A DNA stretch of 8,494 nt from Candidatus Faecousia faecipullorum (GCA_018710805.1 DVJG01000189.1:1-8494); one strand, 5' to 3'; numbered from the stretch's first letter, positions 1 through 5,897 are shown. The notes: generated from the letters alone by a model not told the origin. Program-made: numbers and translations.

Positions 1-848
1 ACAAGCAGCAGGCCGTGGTCACCACTTTCGGCGCTGTCACCGATGTCACCGACGCAGGCGTTCACTTCAAGCTACCCCTGGGCATCCAGCAGGTGGAAAA
101 GGTGGACGTGAATGTCTACCAGAAAATCGAACTGGGCTACAACAGCCAGAACCCGGACTTCTTTGACGAGAGAGAAAGCGCCATGATCACCGGAGACTAC
201 AACATCGTCAACGTGGATTTCTTTGTGGAGTATAAAATTTCCGACCCGGTGCAGTTCCTCTACTCCTCCAACGACCCGGAGCTGATTCTCCGCAACCTTA
301 TCCAGAGCCAGGTCCGCAACGTAGTTGGCTCCACCAGCGTGGACGCCGTGCTCACCACGGGCAAGGAGGACATCCAGCGCCAGGTGAAGGACCTGGTGAC
401 CCAGATTCTGGAGGAATACGACATCGGCCTGAGCCTGATGGACGTGAAAATCCAGGACGCCGAGCCCCCAACCCAGGAGGTCATTGAGGCCTTCAAGGCC
501 GTGGAAACCGCCAAACAGCAGGCAGAAACCGTCATCAACGACGCCAAGGCCTACCAGAACGCCCAGCTGCCCCAGGCCCAGGCAAAGGCCGACAAGCTGA
601 TTCAGAACGCCGAATACCTGAAGCAGAAGCGCATCAACGAGGCCCTGGAGCAGATCGCCATGTTCGAGGCCATGTATGGCCAGTACGCCCAGAATCCCGC
701 CATTACCCGGTCCCGGATGTACTACGAGGCCATTTCCCAGGTGCTGCCCGGTGTGAAGCTCTATGTGAACACCGGCTCCGGAGACGATGTGCAGATGCTT
801 CTGCCCTTGGAAGGATTCACGGCGCCTGCCGCCAATGAGGGGGAATAA
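1..848 (+). CDS. hflK: HflK-like SPFH-domain membrane protease regulator (5' truncated by window edge)
   Basis: The reading frame is open from base 3, entering as KQQAVVTTFG, with 281 codons before the TAA at 846-848. The true start and the N-terminal membrane anchor lie upstream, so the GTG at 15 is an internal valine and not a start. HflK and HflC form a membrane-anchored ring that surrounds and modulates the FtsH protease. The visible part has the SPFH beta-rich domain (VTDAGVHFKLPLGIQQVEKV) and the HflK-type segment DAEPPTQEVIEAFKAVETAKQQAE. A long Ala/Gln-rich coiled coil follows, ending near LPGVKLYVNTGSG. Only 3 bases separate it from a second SPFH gene, the classic hflKC pair. Assignment to HflK rather than a generic stomatin/prohibitin rests on this pairing, the gene order and the PP-x-EVxxAF segment. 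The partner FtsH is not in the window, so the functional link is known from the family and not seen here. Confidence 0.88.
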   Translation, partial: KQQAVVTTFGAVTDVTDAGVHFKLPLGIQQVEKVDVNVYQKIELGYNSQNPDFFDERESAMITGDYNIVNVDFFVEYKISDPVQFLYSSNDPELILRNLIQSQVRNVVGSTSVDAVLTTGKEDIQRQVKDLVTQILEEYDIGLSLMDVKIQDAEPPTQEVIEAFKAVETAKQQAETVINDAKAYQNAQLPQAQAKADKLIQNAEYLKQKRINEALEQIAMFEAMYGQYAQNPAITRSRMYYEAISQVLPGVKLYVNTGSGDDVQMLLPLEGFTAPAANEGE

Positions 849-851
849 CCT

Positions 852-1727
852 ATGAAAAAACGCACCCTTTTGATTCTCATTCTGGTTCTGGCCCTGTTTG
901 TGGCCCTGAACAGTATGTTCACCGTCCGGGAGAATGAATACGCCTGCACGGTGCGCTTCTCCAAAATCATCTCCACCACCGCCCAGCCGGGCCTCCACTT
1001 CAAGGTCCCCTTTATCGACAGCGTGAAGTATTTCAGCAAGGCCACCCAGCTCTACGACATTCCGCCCTCTGAGGTCCTGACCTCCGACAAGCAGAACATG
1101 ACCGTGGACTGCTACATCCTCTGGTCCATTTCGGACCCCAAGCTGTTCTACCAGACCCTGGGCTCCTCCAGCGTTGCGGAGCAGCGGCTCGACGCCCTGA
1201 CCTACAACGAGCTGAAAACCGTCATGGGTACCCTGGCCCAGTCGGACATCATCAACATGGAGGACGGCGCCAAGCGGAACACCATTTATGAGAGCATCGC
1301 CACCGACGTGGACGCCCTGGCCGCAACCTACGGCATCCGGGTGGAGGACGTGAAAATCAAGCGGTTCGACCTGCCTGAAAGCAACCTGAACGCGGTCTAC
1401 GGCCGCATGATCTCCGAGCGGAACCAGATGGCGGAAAAGTACACCGCCGACGGCAACTACGAAGCCTCCATCATCCGCAACGACGTGGATAAGCAGGTGA
1501 ACATCCTGGTTTCCGATGCCGAGGCCAACGCCGCCAAGCTGGAGGCCGAAGGCGAGCAGGAGTATATGCGTCTGCTGGCAGAGGCCTACGACACCGAGGA
1601 CAAGAAGGCCTTCTACGAATTCACCCTGGCTCTGGACGCCCTGAAGCAGAGCCTGAAGGGCGACGAGAAAACCGTGGTCCTGGACGGAGATTCGGAGCTG
1701 GCCAGAATTCTGGCAGGAGCGCAGTAA
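852..1727 (+). CDS. hflC: HflC-like SPFH-domain membrane protein
   Basis: This 291-residue protein is the HflC half of the HflKC complex that regulates FtsH at the membrane. Residues 5-23 are one hydrophobic segment right after MKKR, consistent with a signal anchor. The SPFH domain follows, with VRENEYACTVRFSKI and GLHFKVPFIDSVKYF around residues 25-60. The stretch KRFDLPESNLNAVYGRMISE (near residue 173) and the later AEAYDTEDKKAFYEF (near 244) match HflC, whose E. coli form has KR-x-LP-x(4)-A-x-Y-x-RM and a FYAF segment. The length is close to typical HflC, roughly 290-330 residues. The ATG lies 3 bases after the hflK stop, and its GA-plus-G-rich ribosome site (837-844) sits in the last hflK codons. 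That suggests translational coupling. A small membrane-protein gene starts 3 bases after its stop. Confidence 0.9.
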   Translation: MKKRTLLILILVLALFVALNSMFTVRENEYACTVRFSKIISTTAQPGLHFKVPFIDSVKYFSKATQLYDIPPSEVLTSDKQNMTVDCYILWSISDPKLFYQTLGSSSVAEQRLDALTYNELKTVMGTLAQSDIINMEDGAKRNTIYESIATDVDALAATYGIRVEDVKIKRFDLPESNLNAVYGRMISERNQMAEKYTADGNYEASIIRNDVDKQVNILVSDAEANAAKLEAEGEQEYMRLLAEAYDTEDKKAFYEFTLALDALKQSLKGDEKTVVLDGDSELARILAGAQ

Positions 1728-1730
1728 GCC

Positions 1731-1916
1731 ATGGACGAAAATAAGAACCAGGAAGAGAGCAATTCCCTGTCCATTGGCCTTCCTCTGGGCCTCTGCCTCG
1801 GCACGGCCATCGGTGTGGCTACGGACAACCTGGCCCTGGGCATTTCCCTGGGACTGTGTTTCGGCCTGCTCTTTGGCTTATTCCCGAAAGGCAAAAATAA
1901 GGATAAGGAAGAATAA
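1731..1916 (+). CDS. Small glycine-zipper membrane hairpin protein, function unknown
   Basis: This 61-residue protein starts 3 bases after hflC, with an AGGAG site at 1715-1719 inside the hflC end, so it is very likely the third gene of the hflKC operon. It has a charged, Asn/Glu-rich N-terminus (1-13), two glycine-rich hydrophobic segments (about 14-30 and 34-51) joined by a short TDN turn, and a Lys/Glu tail. The two segments are an internal repeat with a 21-residue period: SIGLPLGLCLGTAIG (14-28) and ALGISLGLCFGLLFG (35-49). Both carry G at matching positions (GxxxGxCxGxxxG). Such GxxxG spacing packs helices tightly in membranes, and small two-helix glycine-zipper proteins are common in bacteria without an assigned role. 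I infer a membrane protein that may associate with the HflKC assembly; nothing in the sequence proves that. A terminator follows the stop codon. Confidence 0.75.
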   Translation: MDENKNQEESNSLSIGLPLGLCLGTAIGVATDNLALGISLGLCFGLLFGLFPKGKNKDKEE

Positions 1917-1924
1917 CACCCCAA

Positions 1925-1957
1925 GGGAGCCGGAAAAATTTCCGGCTCCCCTCTTTT
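1925..1957 (+). terminator. Rho-independent terminator of the hflK-hflC operon
   Basis: A perfect 11-bp stem, GGGAGCCGGAA (1925-1935) with TTCCGGCTCCC (1940-1950), closes a 4-base loop. It is followed by the T-rich tract CTCTTTT. It starts 8 bases after the stop codon of the small membrane protein and separates that operon from the par region. Confidence 0.88.
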
Positions 1958-1962
1958 CTGTA

Positions 1963-2054
1963 CTGTAGGGGAGGGATTCATCCCTCCCTCTGTGTGAAAA
2001 ATCAAGGGGCTGCAAGTTACGGTGCGGAGGGAGGCATAAATGCCTCCCCTACAG
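1963..2054. repeat. Palindromic double-hairpin repeat (REP/MITE-like), 92 bp
   Basis: The element is bounded by a perfect 12-bp terminal inverted repeat, CTGTAGGGGAGG (1963-1974) and CCTCCCCTACAG (2043-2054). Each end is also a hairpin of its own: GGGAGGGAT-TC-ATCCCTCCC (1969-1988) and GGGAGGCAT-AA-ATGCCTCCC (2029-2048). Between them lie about 40 bases without an obvious reading frame. It lies in the gap between the hflKC terminator and the next promoter, as expected for an intergenic REP or non-autonomous mobile element. No transposase or clear target-site duplication is visible. Copy number cannot be judged from one window. Confidence 0.6.
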
Positions 2055-2094
2055 ATAAATAGGCTGACTTTTCCCAAAAAATCCGCCTTTCCTC

Positions 2095-2123
2095 TTTACG
2101 AACGGGAATTTCTATAGTACAAT
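2095..2123 (+). promoter_or_regulatory. Predicted sigma-A promoter of the zinc-ribbon/parAB operon
   Basis: A -35-like TTTACG (2095-2100, 4 of 6 to TTGACA) and a -10-like TACAAT (2118-2123, 5 of 6) are spaced by exactly 17 bases. The start of transcription would be near 2130, leaving a leader of about 20 bases before the ATG at 2151. It is the only good promoter match between the upstream terminator and parA. An alternative -10 reading, TATAGT at 2113-2118, overlaps it. Confidence 0.55.
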
Positions 2124-2150
2124 AGGGGAAATTAATTGGGAGGTGAAGGT

Positions 2151-2525
2151 ATGGGATGTCTGAAATGCGGGCGGGACGTGGGCCCCGGGCAGGTGTTCTG
2201 CCAGGATTGTCTGACGGAAATGCAGAAATACCCGGTGGACCCGGCCACTGCCATTCACCTTCCCCTGCGGAAGAACCCCGGACCTGCCAAACGCGCCCAG
2301 AGGCGCCGTCCTCTGAGCCCCGAGGAGCAGGTGAAGCGTCTGCGGGCACGGCTTCGGGGGGCCATCCTCTGGGCAGTGCTCTTTACGCTGCTGGCGGTCC
2401 TTTTGGCCTACCCCGCCTGGCGTTTTCTGACCCATTCGGAAAAGCCCATCGGGCGGAATTACTCCGTGGTCATTACGGAGGAGACGGTGGATGTTTCACG
2501 TGAAACATCCGAAACGGCCCCATAA
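2151..2525 (+). CDS. Zinc-ribbon, single-pass membrane protein of unknown function, first gene of the par operon
   Basis: The 124-residue protein starts at the ATG preceded by GGGAGGTGA (2138-2146). An upstream in-frame TTG at 2136 overlaps that ribosome site and is rejected. Residues 3-20 hold a CxxC...CxxC zinc ribbon (C3, C6, C17, C20; CLKCG and CQDC). A very basic Pro/Arg-rich linker spans about 40-69, one hydrophobic helix lies at about 70-93, and an acidic, Thr/Ser-rich tail of about 30 residues ends the protein. By the positive-inside rule the zinc ribbon and basic linker should be cytoplasmic and the tail outside. The gene starts the operon, 39 bases before soj/parA. Its last codons (D114-S120, DVSRETS) are a parS site, so the tail sequence is partly dictated by ParB binding. 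I do not recognise a named family. A DNA- or protein-binding role at the membrane is speculation. Confidence 0.85.
   Translation: MGCLKCGRDVGPGQVFCQDCLTEMQKYPVDPATAIHLPLRKNPGPAKRAQRRRPLSPEEQVKRLRARLRGAILWAVLFTLLAVLLAYPAWRFLTHSEKPIGRNYSVVITEETVDVSRETSETAP
2492..2507. other. parS: parS site 1 (ParB binding, within the zinc-ribbon gene)
   Basis: TGTTTCACGTGAAACA is a perfect 16-bp palindrome that fits the Bacillus-type parS consensus TGTTNCACGTGAAACA. The palindrome extends perfectly to 22 bp, 2489-2510. It lies in the coding sequence of the upstream gene, in its last ten codons. ParB loads as a CTP-bound clamp at such sites and slides outward. The parB gene 0.8 kb downstream supports the call. 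Confidence 0.93.
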
Positions 2526-2527
2526 AA

Positions 2528-2543
2528 AGTTTCACGTGAAACA
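2528..2543. other. parS: parS site 2 (ParB binding, intergenic before parA)
   Basis: AGTTTCACGTGAAACA matches parS at 15 of 16 positions; only the outermost T is replaced by A. The 14-bp core (2529-2542) is a perfect palindrome. Its centre is 36 bp from that of site 1. It fills the gap between the zinc-ribbon stop and the parA ribosome site, so bound ParB could influence expression of parA and parB. Confidence 0.88.
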
Positions 2544-2564
2544 CACAGAAAGAGAGGAAACAGA

Positions 2565-3320
2565 ATGGGCAAGATCATTGCGGTGGTCAACCAGAAGGGC
2601 GGCGTGGGCAAAACCACCACCGCCGTAAATCTCACCGCCGCCCTCCGCGACCTTGGGAAAAAGGTCCTGCTGTGCGACTTTGACCCCCAGGCCAACGCCA
2701 CCTCGGGTCTAGGAGTGGACAAACGAAAAATCAAATACTCCGTCTATGACGTGACCATCAACGGCGTGGACCCCAAAGAGGCCATTGTGGAGACCCCCTT
2801 TGGCGACGTGCTGCCCTCCGACGCCAACCTGGCCGGCGCTGCGGTGGAACTCATGGCGGAGGACCACCGGGAATTGCAGCTGGATAAGGTCCTCCACGGC
2901 ATCCGGGACAACTACGACGTGATTTTCATCGACTGCCCCCCGTCTCTGGAGCTTCTGACCCTGAACGCCCTCTGCGCCGCCGATGGTATACTGGTGCCGG
3001 TGCAGTGCGAATACTACGCATTGGAAGGTCTCAGCGATCTCATGAGCACCCTGCGCATGGTGAAGCGGCGCTTGAATCCCAGGTTGGAAATCTTCGGCGT
3101 GGCCCTGACCATGTACGACGGACGGACCAACTTTTCCAACCAGGTGGCCCAGGAGGTCCGGCGGCACTTCCCCGGGAAGGTCTTCGCCTCGGTGGTGCCC
3201 CGGAACATCCGTCTGGCCGAGGCGCCCAGCCACGGCGTTCCCATCACCGCCTACGACCGCATCAGCCGCGGCGCCGCCGCGTACAAGGCAATGGCGGAGG
3301 AAATCAGCCAAAAACTCTAA
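2565..3320 (+). CDS. soj: ParA/Soj chromosome-partitioning ATPase
   Basis: This 251-residue cytoplasmic ATPase dimerises on ATP, binds DNA non-specifically, and with ParB moves or organises the origin region. In Bacillus, Soj also controls DnaA. Motifs are complete: the deviant Walker A KGGVGKTT (11-18) with the signature first lysine, the switch-I region CDFDPQANAT (37-46), and the Walker B FIDCPPS (121-127) with D123. The C-terminal SVVPRNIRLAEAPSHG (near 215-230) is the conserved ParA stretch. The length matches Soj proteins (about 250) and there is no N-terminal helix-turn-helix, so it is the chromosomal rather than the plasmid P1-type. The ATG is preceded by AGAGAGGAAA. parB starts 13 bases after its stop. 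Confidence 0.97.
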   Translation: MGKIIAVVNQKGGVGKTTTAVNLTAALRDLGKKVLLCDFDPQANATSGLGVDKRKIKYSVYDVTINGVDPKEAIVETPFGDVLPSDANLAGAAVELMAEDHRELQLDKVLHGIRDNYDVIFIDCPPSLELLTLNALCAADGILVPVQCEYYALEGLSDLMSTLRMVKRRLNPRLEIFGVALTMYDGRTNFSNQVAQEVRRHFPGKVFASVVPRNIRLAEAPSHGVPITAYDRISRGAAAYKAMAEEISQKL

Positions 3321-3333
3321 TGGAGGTGTAACC

Positions 3334-4194
3334 TTGGCAAGCAGCAAAGGTCTCGGCAAAGGCTTAGGGGCCCTTTTGGGCGATTTCACCGAGGAAACCC
3401 AGGACAACTCCCCCTACAAGCTTCTGCCCATTTATAAAGTGGAGCCAAACCGGGCCCAGCCCCGTCACGACTTTGACGAGGGGGAATTGCAGGCCCTGGC
3501 GGATTCCATTGCCGTCCACGGCATCCTGCAGCCCCTGACGGTCCGGGAGACCGGCACGGGCTATTACCAAATCATCGCCGGCGAACGCCGCTGGCGGGCC
3601 GCGAGGCTCGCGGGGCTATCCGATGTGCCCGCCGTGGTCATCGAGGCCGACGACCGGAAGGTCATGGAGCTGGCATTGATTGAGAATTTACAGCGTCAGG
3701 ACCTGAACCCTGTGGAAGAGGCTCTGGGCTACCAGTCCCTCATTGAAGAATACGGCCTGACCCAGGAGGACGCCGCAAAGCAAGTGGGAAAATCCCGCCC
3801 CGCCGTGGCAAACGCCCTGCGGCTTCTGAGTCTCTGCCCGGAGGTTCTGGAAAAACTCAAAAACGGAGAGCTCAGCGCAGGCCATGCCCGGGCAATTCTG
3901 ACCCTGAAAAGCGAGCGAAAGCAAATGGAGGCGGCCCAGAAAATCATTGCCCTGAGCCTCTCCGTCCGGCAGGCGGAAACCCTGTGCAAGAACATGAACA
4001 AGGAACCCGCCCCGGTAAAAGAAGAGGTCTTCGCCGTGGACTATGTGGCAGAGTGCGAAAAGAGCCTCAGCAAGCACCTGGGCCGGGGGGTCAAAATCGT
4101 CAACGGCAAACGCAAGGGCCGTTTTGAACTGGAATTCTACGGCCAGGACGACCTGCAGAATCTGCTGGACGCCCTGATGAAACTGGGAAAGTGA
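3334..4194 (+). CDS. parB: ParB/Spo0J chromosome-partitioning CTPase, parS-binding
   Basis: This 286-residue protein begins at a TTG codon (3334) with a strong GGAGG site 7 bases upstream. No ATG fits the conserved N-terminus. Residues 5-16 (KGLGKGLGALLG) are the short basic motif that in Spo0J stimulates the ParA ATPase. The CTP-binding ParB/Srx domain follows, with IIAGERRWRAARLAG (80-94) holding the GERRWRA motif, and ENLQRQDLNPVEEA (117-130). A helix-turn-helix at about 142-165 (LTQEDAAKQVGKSRPAVANA) recognises parS. The C-terminal 25 residues (FELEFYGQDDLQNLLDALMKL) fit the dimerisation domain. Two parS sites lie just upstream of parA. The helix-turn-helix and the cognate sites argue for ParB rather than the nucleoid-occlusion paralogue Noc, which uses a different site. 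The next gene starts 8 bases after the stop. Confidence 0.97.
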   Translation: MASSKGLGKGLGALLGDFTEETQDNSPYKLLPIYKVEPNRAQPRHDFDEGELQALADSIAVHGILQPLTVRETGTGYYQIIAGERRWRAARLAGLSDVPAVVIEADDRKVMELALIENLQRQDLNPVEEALGYQSLIEEYGLTQEDAAKQVGKSRPAVANALRLLSLCPEVLEKLKNGELSAGHARAILTLKSERKQMEAAQKIIALSLSVRQAETLCKNMNKEPAPVKEEVFAVDYVAECEKSLSKHLGRGVKIVNGKRKGRFELEFYGQDDLQNLLDALMKLGK

Positions 4195-4202
4195 GGACTG
4201 CC

Positions 4203-4403
4203 ATGAAGCGGTTATACAAATCCACCACCAACAAAATGATAGACGGCGTCTGCGGCGGCGTTGCGGAATACCTGAACCTGGACCCCACCGTTGTGCGACT
4301 TGTGTGGGTAATTCTTGCCTGCATGGGCGGCTCCGGCCTGGTGGCCTATCTCATTGCCATGCTCATCATCCCCGAGAAGCCCAAAATCATCGACGCAAAC
4401 TGA
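4203..4403 (+). CDS. PspC-domain small membrane protein
   Basis: This 66-residue protein starts at the ATG with AGGA five bases upstream (4194-4197). A GTG at 4191 overlapping the parB stop would add four residues but lacks a ribosome site. The sequence is almost only a PspC domain: KRLYKSTTNKMIDGVCGGVAEYLNLDPTVVRL-type start (residues 2-33), including the hallmark GVCGG-x-AEY, then a hydrophobic helix (about 33-57) and the closing IIPEKP. In proteobacteria PspC takes part in the phage-shock membrane-stress response. In Firmicutes such one-domain proteins are common and mostly uncharacterised. It sits between parB and serS in the same direction, 8 bases after parB, which suggests co-transcription. 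A link to chromosome segregation is not shown by the sequence. Confidence 0.9.
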   Translation: MKRLYKSTTNKMIDGVCGGVAEYLNLDPTVVRLVWVILACMGGSGLVAYLIAMLIIPEKPKIIDAN

Positions 4404-4436
4404 TTGGTCACATTTTCTGAAAAGAAATCATATTTT
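4404..4436 (+). promoter_or_regulatory. Weak candidate promoter before serS
   Basis: The 55-base gap between the PspC gene and serS is AT-rich and contains TTGGTC (4404-4409) and CATATT (4429-4434) with a long 19-base spacer. The match is poor, so serS may instead rely on the upstream operon promoter. There is no room for a T-box leader. Confidence 0.25.
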
Positions 4437-4458
4437 CCCACAAGGAGAGGAAAGAATC

Positions 4459-5793
4459 ATGTTAGACATCAAGAAAATCAAGGAAAACCCCGAGGCTGTG
4501 AAGGCCGGCCTCCGTGCCAAGGAAGTGGACTGCGACGAGACCATTGACCGCATCCTGTCTCTGGACGTGGAGGTCCGGGGCCTGAAGACCGCTACCGAGA
4601 CCCTCACCGCCCAGAAGAACAAGCTGGCCAAGGAAAACGGCAAGCTCTTCGGTCAGAAAAAGGCCGCAGAAAAGAAGGGTGAGGACACCTCCGCCCTGGA
4701 CGCCGCCATTGAGGCCAACAAGGCCGAGGCCCTGCGTCTGGACGGGGAAATCGCCGACGACGCCGAGAAGCTCAAGGAAGTCAGCGCCGCTTTCCGCACC
4801 GCCATGCTGAGCCTGCCCAACCTGCCGGACCCGGACCTGAAGCCCGGCGGAAAGGAAAACAACGAGCCTCTGCGCTACTTTGGCGAGCCCCACAAGTTTG
4901 ACTTCGCCCCCAAGCACCATGTGGACCTGTGCAATGACCTGGGCCTCATCGACTACGAGCGGGGCGTGAAGCTGGCGGGCTCCGGCAACTGGATGTACAC
5001 GGGCATGGGCGCCCGTCTGGAGTGGGCTCTGCTGAACTACTTCATCGACTGCCACATTGCCGACGGCTACGACTTCATCCTGCCGCCCCATATGCTGGAG
5101 TACCAGTGCGGAGAAACCGCAGGCCAGTTCCCCAAGTTCGCCGACGAGGTCTATAAGATTGCCAACCCCACCGACGACCGGATTCACTATATGCTCCCCA
5201 CCGCCGAAGCGGCTCTGGCCTCCATCTACCGGGACGAAATCCTGGAGGAGAAGGACCTGCCCAAGAAGTTCTTCGCCTACACCCCCTGCTTCCGCCGGGA
5301 GGCCGGTTCCCACCGAGCCGACGAGCGGGGCATGGTCCGGGGTCACCAGTTCAACAAGGTGGAGATGTTCCAGTTCACCCGGCCCGAGGATTCCGACGCC
5401 GCCTTTGACGAGCTGGTCACCAAGGCCGAAAACCTGGTAAAGGGCCTGGGCTTCCACTTCCGCACCGTGAAGCTGGCGGCGGGCGACTGCTCCGCCTCCA
5501 TGGCCCGGACCTACGACATCGAGATTCAGATTCCCTCCATGAACGGCTATAAGGAGGTCTCCTCGGTCTCCAACGCCCGGGACTATCAGGCCCGCAGGGG
5601 CAACATCCGCTTCCGCCGGGAAGCCACCGGCAAGCCCGAATTCCTGCACACCCTCAACGGCTCGGGTCTCGCCACCTCCCGGATTTTCCCCGCCATGGTG
5701 GAGCAGAACCAGAGAGCCGACGGCTCCGTGGTGGTGCCCGAGGTCCTGCGAAAGTACCTGGGCGGCCTGGAGATCATCGAAAAGAAGAAGTAA
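4459..5793 (+). CDS. serS: Seryl-tRNA synthetase
   Basis: This 444-residue cytoplasmic enzyme charges tRNA-Ser with serine, a class II aminoacyl-tRNA synthetase. The ATG at 4459 (MLDIKKIKENPEAVKAGL, the standard SerRS start) follows AAGGAGAGGAAAG; in-frame upstream starts would run through the PspC gene and are rejected. Residues 1-115 form the tRNA-binding coiled-coil arm. The catalytic core has TAGQFPKFADE (220-230), the serine-site PTAEAAL (247-253), motif 2 (YTPCFRREAGS, 274-284, then RGHQFNKVE) and motif 3 (LHTLNGSGLATSR, 396-408). It differs from the common bacterial form at several places. It has GDCSASMARTYDIEIQIPSM (342-361) where GDMGFSAAKTYDLEVWLP is usual, and PTAEAAL where PT(S/A)EVPL is usual. 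The core catalytic arginines appear present, so it is probably the functional housekeeping enzyme of a divergent subgroup. A terminator follows. Confidence 0.95.
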   Translation: MLDIKKIKENPEAVKAGLRAKEVDCDETIDRILSLDVEVRGLKTATETLTAQKNKLAKENGKLFGQKKAAEKKGEDTSALDAAIEANKAEALRLDGEIADDAEKLKEVSAAFRTAMLSLPNLPDPDLKPGGKENNEPLRYFGEPHKFDFAPKHHVDLCNDLGLIDYERGVKLAGSGNWMYTGMGARLEWALLNYFIDCHIADGYDFILPPHMLEYQCGETAGQFPKFADEVYKIANPTDDRIHYMLPTAEAALASIYRDEILEEKDLPKKFFAYTPCFRREAGSHRADERGMVRGHQFNKVEMFQFTRPEDSDAAFDELVTKAENLVKGLGFHFRTVKLAAGDCSASMARTYDIEIQIPSMNGYKEVSSVSNARDYQARRGNIRFRREATGKPEFLHTLNGSGLATSRIFPAMVEQNQRADGSVVVPEVLRKYLGGLEIIEKKK

Positions 5794-5799
5794 ACCCCC

Positions 5800-5834
5800 A
5801 TTGCCGCCGGGACCCGTTCCGGCGGCAATTTTCC
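5800..5834 (+). terminator. Rho-independent terminator after serS
   Basis: An 11-bp perfect stem (5800-5810 with 5819-5829; TTGCCGCCGG pairs with CCGGCGGCAA) has an 8-base loop and runs into TTTT. It starts 6 bases after the serS stop and ends the par-serS transcription unit. Confidence 0.88.
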
Positions 5835-5835
5835 T

Positions 5836-5855
5836 GAATTAGCTTCGGCTAATTC
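5836..5855. other. UUCG-capped perfect hairpin
   Basis: GAATTAGC (5836-5843), TTCG, and GCTAATTC (5848-5855) form a perfect 8-bp stem closed by the very stable C(UUCG)G tetraloop. It stands just behind the serS terminator. It lacks a T tract on either strand, so it is not an ordinary terminator. It may be an RNA-stabilising element or a relic of an intergenic repeat. Confidence 0.6.
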
Positions 5856-5859
5856 TCCG

Positions 5860-5868
5860 TTATCCACA
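5860..5868 (+). promoter_or_regulatory. Perfect DnaA box
   Basis: TTATCCACA is the strict DnaA-box consensus. It lies 29 bases upstream of the -35 element of the nfnAB promoter. No second good box is nearby (a one-mismatch version occurs only inside hflC), so this is not an origin. It could be a regulatory or titration site for DnaA. By chance alone a strict 9-mer would be expected far less than once in this window on both strands. Confidence 0.5.
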
Positions 5869-5897
5869 AATTTCCCCAAGAACTTCCCCAGAAAGAT

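Noticed and set aside
1774..1968. Alternative 64-codon plus-strand frame overlapping the glycine-zipper gene
   Set aside because: It has no ribosome site, runs through the terminator stem, and is Trp/Ala/Ser-rich. The 1731 frame has a clear site and a coherent membrane pattern.
1963..2054. CRISPR repeat or a second transcription terminator
   Set aside because: There is only one pair of inverted ends with no regularly spaced direct repeats, and no T tract follows either hairpin.
2459..2734. Minus-strand frame across the parS sites
   Set aside because: It is opposite the zinc-ribbon 3' end and the parA 5' end, has no ribosome site, and has no sensible protein features.
4315..4458. N-terminal extension of serS by 48 codons
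   Set aside because: It overlaps the PspC gene in another frame and lacks a ribosome site. The ATG at 4459 has one and gives the standard SerRS N-terminus.
4404..4458. T-box or other riboswitch before serS
   Set aside because: Only 55 bases separate it from the previous gene, there is no stem-I or antiterminator-like structure, and no terminator lies before the start codon.
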